Shown: one piece after another, positions 57,849 through 64,000 of the stretch
Layout of the letters: each line of letters begins with the position of its first letter
Numbering within the stretch: the stretch's first letter is position 1
NCBI RefSeq assembly: GCF_050948215.1
Contig: NC_135157.1
Location: 3,844,001 to 3,908,000, forward strand
Direction of reading: 5' to 3'
Source of the DNA: Halictus rubicundus
Lineage: Eukaryota > Arthropoda > Insecta > Hymenoptera > Halictidae
DNA length: 64,000 bases
Program-made: the position numbers and the translations under genes
The notes under the pieces: model-generated
What the model was told of the DNA's origin: nothing
What the model saw: the letters and a program-made list of their open reading frames with translations, nothing else
Databases searched by the model: none

Positions 57849-58003
57849 CGCTAGCGAGATCATGCAGCGTTCCAGTCATCCCATCGACAGTATTAGGCGA
57901 CCAATTTGCAATTCGTGCCATCTCGAAGCCACTTTTGATCCTGTCGCTTTCCATCGGGCCGATGTCCGCCTCAAAGTGGCACCGTCGAAGTATTGCGCTG
58001 CCT
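57849..58003. repeat. Direct duplicate of 54121-54282
   Basis: Shared blocks: ATTAGGCG-C-AATTTGCAATT, CGTGC-ATCTCGAAGCCACTT, TTGATCCTGTCGCTT and GTCCGCCTCAAAGTG. About 85% similar by eye, same orientation, 3.7 kb apart, with mariner 2 and the palindrome in between. Confidence 0.8.
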
Positions 58004-58674
58004 CTACGAGCGCGCGAGGGAGCCCTTTTCCCCCGAGGGTGTAGGATATTCATTCTGGACGGCAGGATGGCGACGGGGATGGTTTAACTTTGACCGTGAG
58101 CCGGGGCGGAAGGAAGCGGCTGCGCGAGGGACGCCACGCTCGCCGAGAGATTTATGCTGATCAGAAATTATAGGCCGGGCCACGCGGTTGGTCGCTGTGC
58201 TCCGCAACCTCTTCGCGCCGCATTAACCCCCCACCCTTGCGATCCTCGTTCCCATTTCTCGTTCAATCATCTCACCGCGGCCAACACTCGCCCGCTTTAT
58301 TCAAAGCGAGAACCCAGCCGTTTAATGTCCCGAAAAGCCATATTTCCACGATGATAATTTACGGCCGATGCGAAACCCTTGTTCCCGAACCTCTGCCGAG
58401 CCAGGGGCTGGGACAGAAGAAAATTCTGGTGCGACGAGACTCAGCACCGTCACCGACGTGCCATTAAATCAACGAACCATGAACACGTGTTTGGCCCGGC
58501 TCGATGAAGTCCTCCGTTACCTGTCGGCGCCCGTCGAGTGGCCCTTCTCGCTTCTCAATTTTCGAACTTCATTTTTTCTGCATATTTTCAAAGGTAGATG
58601 TCGTCGAAATATTTCAACGTATTATCTACCGGCGATTCTTTCCTAATTTTTGAAAGTCCGTGACTAACAATTTT
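58004..58674. other. CpG-rich, no gene seen
   Basis: Overlapping short frames with no recognisable motif. Confidence 0.4.
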
Positions 58675-58916
58675 TTGACACGTTGACTGCCGAGCAATCA
58701 CTCTTTAGAAATCCCATAAGATCGAAGTTATATGGTAATTCTAATAAAAGGTGCAAAGTTAAAACTCATCGTAGGAATTAATACTTGAAATCTTTTAGAT
58801 TATGCAAATGAGGTTCGGTTTAAGCAACTGTATTATGAATGAATAAAATTAATTCTTAGAGATAGATGAGGAATTGTGTCACCCACATAGGACTGTCGTG
58901 GAAGTCAACGTGTTCA
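58675..58916. mobile_element. TTAA-type MITE, 242 bp (CACCCACATA family), old copy
   Basis: TTGA at the left and TTCA at the right (decayed TTAA). Tips CACGTTGACTGCC and, inward from the right, CACGTTGACTTCC, then CCTATGTGGGTGACAC. Length and the TGTCACCCACATA motif match the nested copy at 15952-16194. Confidence 0.75.
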
Positions 58917-59010
58917 TAGATTTATCAACAGCAATAGCAATAACAATCGTGAAGCAACAGTTCTTTCTCAGTAACGTAATCTAATCATTTTGTTTAGACA
59001 CGGTACAATA

Positions 59011-59137
59011 CAGTGATTTATCTATATATGTAACCAAGGGCTGGATGATAAATGTCGCAGAATTATCCCCGCTACCGCGCGGTATACCCCGTGGAGGGCC
59101 ACGAAGATATATATTGACATATATCGAGAATTCACTG
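59011..59137. mobile_element. TA-flanked MITE, CAGTGAATTC family, 127 bp, reversed
   Basis: TA at 59009-59010 and 59138-59139. Tips CAGTGATTTATCTATATATG and CATATATCGAGAATTCACTG. The middle (TTATCCCCGCTACCGC) is the reverse of the other copies. Confidence 0.87.
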
Positions 59138-59686
59138 TACTTCCTTCTGTGACGGTACAACTATTGAAAATCCTATTACAGTAGCGCACACTTGAGTGTC
59201 CGCTGCTATCCCCCAATTTTTAATAAATAGGACCTCGCGGAACCCCTCCTAGAACGGATGATCATTACTCTTTCTACACCCGGTATAATTGTTTCTCCTT
59301 CTCTTATAACTATTTTATAAAATGTATGTACGTATACAGAAAACGCAGTTACAATGATTCCACGTATCAATTACGGAAAATTTTATGCGAGAATCGATTC
59401 TACAAATATCAGAACCAAAAAAATATCTGTTCGGCGTCGGAATCAGAACCGTAATCGAAACAGGTATTAGACATTTATTAAATATCAGTTACTCGAAATG
59501 AAGCTTCTTATAGCATTTTTCATGCTCTGCTGTTGATAGATTTATATGCGTTTGGTTAAAAATGCACATACGTTTTAAATATAAATCGAACTCGAATCAA
59601 GACCCTTAGTTTGTTAGACCAGTCAGTCCACAAATTCCTTTGCTAAAAGCAACAATAACGGTGCACCACGACTAACCCAGTACCTA
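59138..59686. other. No gene seen
   Basis: AT-rich, with no recognisable repeat or coding signal. Confidence 0.4.
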
Positions 59687-61317
59687 CAGTGTGTGTAAAA
59701 AGTATTCGTACACCTCTTATAGTTTTAGAAAACCACATATTTCTTTATGTAATTGTACATTCTTTTATAAAACAAGAACACAATTACGATTATTATGTTT
59801 CAACTACAAAATGTGACATGAATAAACTAACGAAAAGTTAACGTTAATGAGATATATTAAAAACGGTCTGAAGTCTCTCAAAATTAGCACACAAAAAGTA
59901 TTCGTACACGTAACAAATTTAGCAATAAACGTGTTATAATTTGCGAAAATAAATTAAATTAATATTTCGTTGGATAGCCTTTCGACTGTATAATTGCGTC
60001 CAGTCTTCTTGGCATTGAATCCACTAAATTGGATGTGATTTCGTGTGCAATATTGCACCATTCCTCTTGAAGAGCAAGTTTTAATTGTTCTTTACTTGAA
60101 TTATGCCGGGTTCGGATTTTTTTATCAAGCAGATCCCATAAATTTTCGATCGGATTATCCAGTGATCGCGGAGGTGTTTTCAAATATTGTGGTTTGTTGT
60201 AAAGCAACCACTCTCTTGTACTGCGTGCTGTATGTTTGGGGTCATTGTCTTGAGTGAAGATAAAGTTGTCTTTCAGACCCATTTTTTCTGCACTACTTAC
60301 AATATGGTTTTTTAATATGTTTAAATATATTTTGTGGTCCATGATTCCCTCGATGAAGTGTAATGACCCCACTCCAGCAGTACTCATACAACCCCAAACC
60401 ATGACCGTACCTCCGCCGTGTTTTACTGTGGGACGTAGATTTTCTTTTTGTAGCTCTGTATTTTTCTTCCTCCAGACTGTACACTTGCCATCAGAGCCAA
60501 AAACATTAAATTTACTTCCGTCAGTAAATATGACTCTTCGCCAAAACTCGATATATTATCTTTCGCGAAATCAAGTCTCTTCTTTCTATTTGCGGCATTT
60601 ACGAAATACTTCTTGCGAGCAACTCGGCCGTGATATTCATTATTTCGTAAACAATTACGAATAGTGCTGGCACATACACTTACTCCAGCGTTGTTTGCAA
60701 GCTCAGCAGCGATCTTAGGGGCACTAATTTTAGGATTTTTTTTTATTTCACGCACTATAAAACGTTCATCGCGTGAACTAAGTTTTCGAGGTCGACCAGA
60801 TTTCGCTTTACTTTTATTGGTTTTTCGTTCACCGTATCGATTTATAATTCCTTGTACAGTGCTATGTGGCCTATTAATTGTTTTTGCTATTTCTCGCAAT
60901 GATTTGCATTGATTATGCAGTTGTGTAATAATTTTTCTTTCAGTCTCACTTGTTTCCTTACCTTTACGACCCGTTTTACCGAATGTTACAAAAATTGACT
61001 GGTTTTGCAGAAGGTTGCCACTAGACTGTGCATCAAAGACTCTGTCTGATTATTTGTCGGGTCCCGTTAAACCATAATATAAACAATCGGACGCCTTTCA
61101 AGTGCATTCTAGTACCTGTACGAATACTTCTTCTCATACTTTTTAATTTTTCTCGTTAACGTTAAACTTTTTCAAGTATATTTATATGACAGTATGTAGT
61201 TAAAATATATAACAATTACAATTATGTTTCGTTTTATAAACATGTGTGCAATTACATAGAGAAATACATGGTTTTTTAAGCCTACAAGAGGTGTACGAAT
61301 ACTTTTTACACTCACTG
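59687..61317 (-). mobile_element. Tc1-like element, 1631 bp, IR/DR ends
   Basis: TA at 59685-59686 and 61318-61319. Tips CAGTGTGTGTAAAAAGTATT and, inward from 61317, CAGTGAGTGTAAAAAGTATT, continuing CGTACACCTCTT. The inverted arms run about 220 bp, and the motif AAGTATTCGTACA recurs inside each arm near 59896-59908 and 61118-61132. That gives two direct repeats per end, the IR/DR plan of Sleeping Beauty and related elements. The transposase is on the minus strand and nearly intact. Confidence 0.95.
59959..60980 (-). pseudogene. Tc1-like DD34E transposase, one 1-base deletion and no clear ATG
   Basis: An open frame begins near 60980 with GKTGRKGKETSETERK, then SLREIAKTINRPHSTV (paired-like helix-turn-helix), SGRPRKLSSRDE (GRPR linker) and the second helix-turn-helix. 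Near 60543-60546 one T is missing from a T-run (minus strand) and the frame shifts. In the corrected frame the catalytic triad is complete: first Asp in VIFTDGSKF, second in FTQDNDPKHTA, Glu in PIENLWDLLDKKI, ending GYPTKY and TAA at 59959. About 340 codons, normal for Tc1. The usual ATG before GKTGRK appears mutated. It is otherwise very well preserved, so insertion was probably recent. Confidence 0.94.
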
Positions 61318-61380
61318 TATATCTTCGAGTGTTCTGGCGGGAAAGGGTTAGTTTAGCTCCAGAAATGTCCAAGCTGTGAA

Positions 61381-61698
61381 GGTCAAAATAAGTAGAGAAA
61401 AAAATCAATTTTTCGTGTATAGGGACTAAAAAACGTCCCTAACGACAGCGTTGTAGATTGAACGAGGCGGCGACGACAGGCGTCCGTGTCGAGTTCCGTC
61501 GTGCGTGTTACACGCGTTTTTTCTCAAGCAAATGTATAAGGGACGTCGAATATGTAAAACTCGAAATAGGGAGAGGAGAAAATCAATTTTTCGGGTACAG
61601 GGACTAGAGAGAACGTCCATAACGACAGCGTTGTGGATTTTACGAGGCGGCGACGACAGGCGTCCGCTTGGAGCTCCGTCGCGCGTGTTACGCGCGGG
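61381..61698. repeat. Tandem duplication, period 180 bp
   Basis: 61381-61518 and 61561-61698 align with almost no gaps. AACGACAGCGTTGT occurs at 61441 and 61621, and GAGGCGGCGACGACAGGCGT (split: GAGGCGGCGA, CGACAGGCGT) follows in both. About 85% similar by eye; the intervening 40 bp are not duplicated. Confidence 0.85.
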
Positions 61699-61906
61699 CT
61701 GCTGTGAATCGTCCGGAAAGATTGAAATTCTTCGGGGCGCGCAGACTCAATAAACGTCTCCGATCGGTGGCCGCATCGTTTATTAGTTTTACGGGCACCG
61801 TTCCTCTCCGTGTCCCTGGAATAATGGGCTCCACCCTCGCGCCCTCGCACTCGACCAACTACCGAGATTTATTCCGGCCGATAAGTCTGCTTGCGTACCG
61901 GTCTCT

Positions 61907-61942
<36 letters not shown>
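61907..61942. repeat. (TCG)12 microsatellite
   Basis: Twelve uninterrupted TCG triplets in CpG-rich DNA. Poly-Arg and poly-Asp frames across it are artefacts. Confidence 0.95.
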
Positions 61943-64000
61943 GCGCGGCGCAGCGCGGATTCGATGCTTCCGTGGACCACCTCCGGCGGAGACGCGACTG
62001 GAAAGTTGTATATATCCTGGGGAACGAACGCTCAAGACGCTCCTATAAAACGGGGACGCTGTAGGTGGCGTCTACCGTTAAGCGAGCAGCAGCTTATTGT
62101 TTTTGCCATGGCACGCCTGATGGACACGTGTACGAGCCGAGGCGTGGACCGGTAGCCGGTCCGGCCGGCAAAAAGCGGTCGTATAGCTACGATGGAAGTG
62201 GTGTTATCCCACCGCATTCGCTCGAACAGTTTATTTTTGTGGTAATTGTGCACCCGGGATCACCTCCGAGAAATAGTTCCGCGTGCCTCAGACGACGCGC
62301 CATGCGGTTCCAGCGACGCGTGCTCGAACACCTCGCGGTTACCCTGTTTGCGATTCCGAGAGTTCCAGCCTGCGTACTTGACATTTCGAGATTTGGATTT
62401 CCAAGTCTGAATTCATTGTTCTTGGACAGGTGCCCTTGATTTACGCGGTGTTCTTCTTTGATTTGTTAACGTTGCTTCAAGGATGTGGACCACTTTGACT
62501 ACCTGAATGTCTGTTATGTGAATTTTTTTCAAGGATAATTAATAAGCGAAAAATTCCGGTATTTTGCAGTGGTATTAACACAACTCTTAACCTTATTCTC
62601 CATTTTTTTCAGAACGAAATTGTTTGAAATGGCCGAGTTATTCGGTGATTTTTCATACGGTCTATTGTTGGTTGCAAAATGATTGTGTTTGGATTTAAAG
62701 TGGAGCAACTTTTTGCGAAGTAGACCAAGCAACTTGAGATTTTTCCAAAAGTCGAAAGAGTTATAGCTCTTTTCATTCGACAACAAAAATATTTGTAAAG
62801 AAGCAGGATACCGGAAATAAAATAGTTTTATTTGATATTGAATCTCTTGATCGAAACATTATGCGAATCATCCGATGTCACACTATTTAAATATTCCAAT
62901 CGTCATTTTTACGAGAGATTAGTCATCCAGGGTTAAATATTACTTTCTCTAGAATTGTGACGTTTGTTCGCAACAATAAAAGTGTGCTTAGTGCTCTGAA
63001 TTTTGATTCGTCAGCGTCCCAGGAACCCGGGACTGTCGCTGTAGCGAGATTGTTTTGATAGTCCATAGATAAACTCGAGTAATAAGCACACGGCATTGGA
63101 TGAAGCTGTAATTAGAAGTAACGTTGACACAAGCGTGCGTATCTTTTGTGTATTTGTCTCGGGAAGAGCTTCAAGTAGGAAAGATAACAGAACTCGAAGC
63201 TGGTAATGTTGCTTTTACCTGTGACGCGCAGTCTAAAAGAAAACAGGCAGAATGAATAATCATGCCGCGTTGTTTGCTTCGCTTCGTTCCTCTACCGTGC
63301 TTAAAATATTTCAATCTGTATACCTGGCACATTGGGGAAAAGTTGTAACAACAATTTTGTCGAATATTCTACAGTTGCGAAAGAGAAAACGTTTAATAGA
63401 TCGATAACGCATAACTTTGCTGGTAATTAACACTTTATGCAACTATTGACACTTATTAAATGGTTATTATTCGATTATTGATCGTTATGCGAAATAAATA
63501 TTGTTTGCGTCGATTACCCACTTAAAGCCGAGGTTGAATAAAGGTTATTTTCCTTTCCAACGAATTTAATAAGATGAAGGTAACGTATTCGTTAATCTTT
63601 CTCGTGCTTTATCGTTTTGTGTTTTATCTACTGATTTTCGCGATAAATGCATACAATCCGCAGCCTAGTTATTGCACTTAATGAGACGTAATGTAGGTTA
63701 CCAAGTCTATGCGGCTAGGTAAGCTTATCATGATAAAAACAAGCAATCAGTTAGCTGACTATAATACTTTGGACATGGCTAATGAAACTTTTAAATAGCA
63801 AGCCATTGTTCTGCTGCCCTTTAAAAAGTCAATGTGGTCCATACAGCAGTCACTATAAAAACTTTCCTCTGTCTACAATATAAGCACCGATAAAATCAAT
63901 TAACTTGCATATTGTTCTTTCCAGTAGTCGTTGGAAAAATTCAGACCGAACAGTGCAAACATGTTCGATTAAATACACAGTCAGCTTCTGTAAGCAAAAA
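61943..64000. other. No gene recognised; GC-rich, then AT-rich
   Basis: 61943-62420 is CpG-rich with frames of up to 124 codons and no domain. 62520-62800 has a repeat-like AT-rich composition. 63640-63672 carries a decayed GACTGCGGAT-type MITE right tip (CAATCCGCAGCCTAG). AG|GTAAGC occurs at 63715 without a visible exon. Confidence 0.4.

Noticed and set aside
1..64000. CRISPR arrays, bacterial operons, riboswitches
   Set aside because: No regularly spaced short repeats, Shine-Dalgarno-led gene clusters or conserved bacterial RNA motifs; the window is eukaryotic.

Overview
This window looks like a piece of an insect nuclear genome, most likely Hymenoptera (bee, ant or wasp). The reasons are arthropod-type transposons (piggyBac, irritans- and cecropia-type mariners, a Tc1-like element), a nuclear copy of a very AT-rich mitochondrial cytochrome b that reads only in the invertebrate mitochondrial code, and AT-rich DNA alternating with short CpG-rich islands. 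The order-level assignment is inference. I found no bacterial-type operon, rRNA, tRNA, CRISPR array or convincing host protein exon. Nearly every protein-like signal belongs to a decaying mobile element.

Layout. 1-3288: unique DNA with an (AT)n microsatellite and a 38-bp minisatellite. 3289-4650: internally deleted piggyBac element. 4651-7230: GATC-rich degenerate repeat, a TTAA MITE and an unclassified repeat split by a cytochrome b NUMT. 7861-8085: piggyBac MITE. 9220-9741: three tandem units carrying GC-box and CCAAT-like motifs. 10518-12740: inverted repeat, then the uninterrupted paralogue of the NUMT-bearing repeat between two direct repeats. 14281-15660: the strongest CpG/GA-rich island, a possible promoter. 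15883-16531: three nested MITEs. 19709-21216: TA-flanked repeats. 22443-23597: two tandem duplications. 24375-25538: a DNA transposon relic with a conserved DACSGQNRN-type protein. 27995-28591: mirror-armed TA element. 35561-37006: a MITE followed by a pogo/Tigger-like relic with a nested foldback. 42824-44063: mariner 1. 45684-45763: a textbook recursive-splice (ratchet) site. 46627-52050: more MITEs and a foldback. 54603-55880: mariner 2. 55916-57789: a 1.87-kb near-perfect palindrome with a TTA target duplication. 58675-59137: two MITEs. 59687-61317: Tc1-like element with IR/DR ends. 61381-61942: 180-bp tandem duplication and (TCG)n.

The elements form an insertion history. Several repeat copies act as empty sites for others, so the NUMT, a MITE and the palindrome can be delimited almost to the base. 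The recursive-splice signal on the + strand, in 64 kb without exons, suggests that part or all of the window lies in a very long intron of a + strand gene outside it. That is inference from one strong motif. The candidates most worth following are the palindromic TTA element (55916-57789), the GTGCCC-ended element with its conserved ORF (24375-25538) and the ratchet site (45712/45713).
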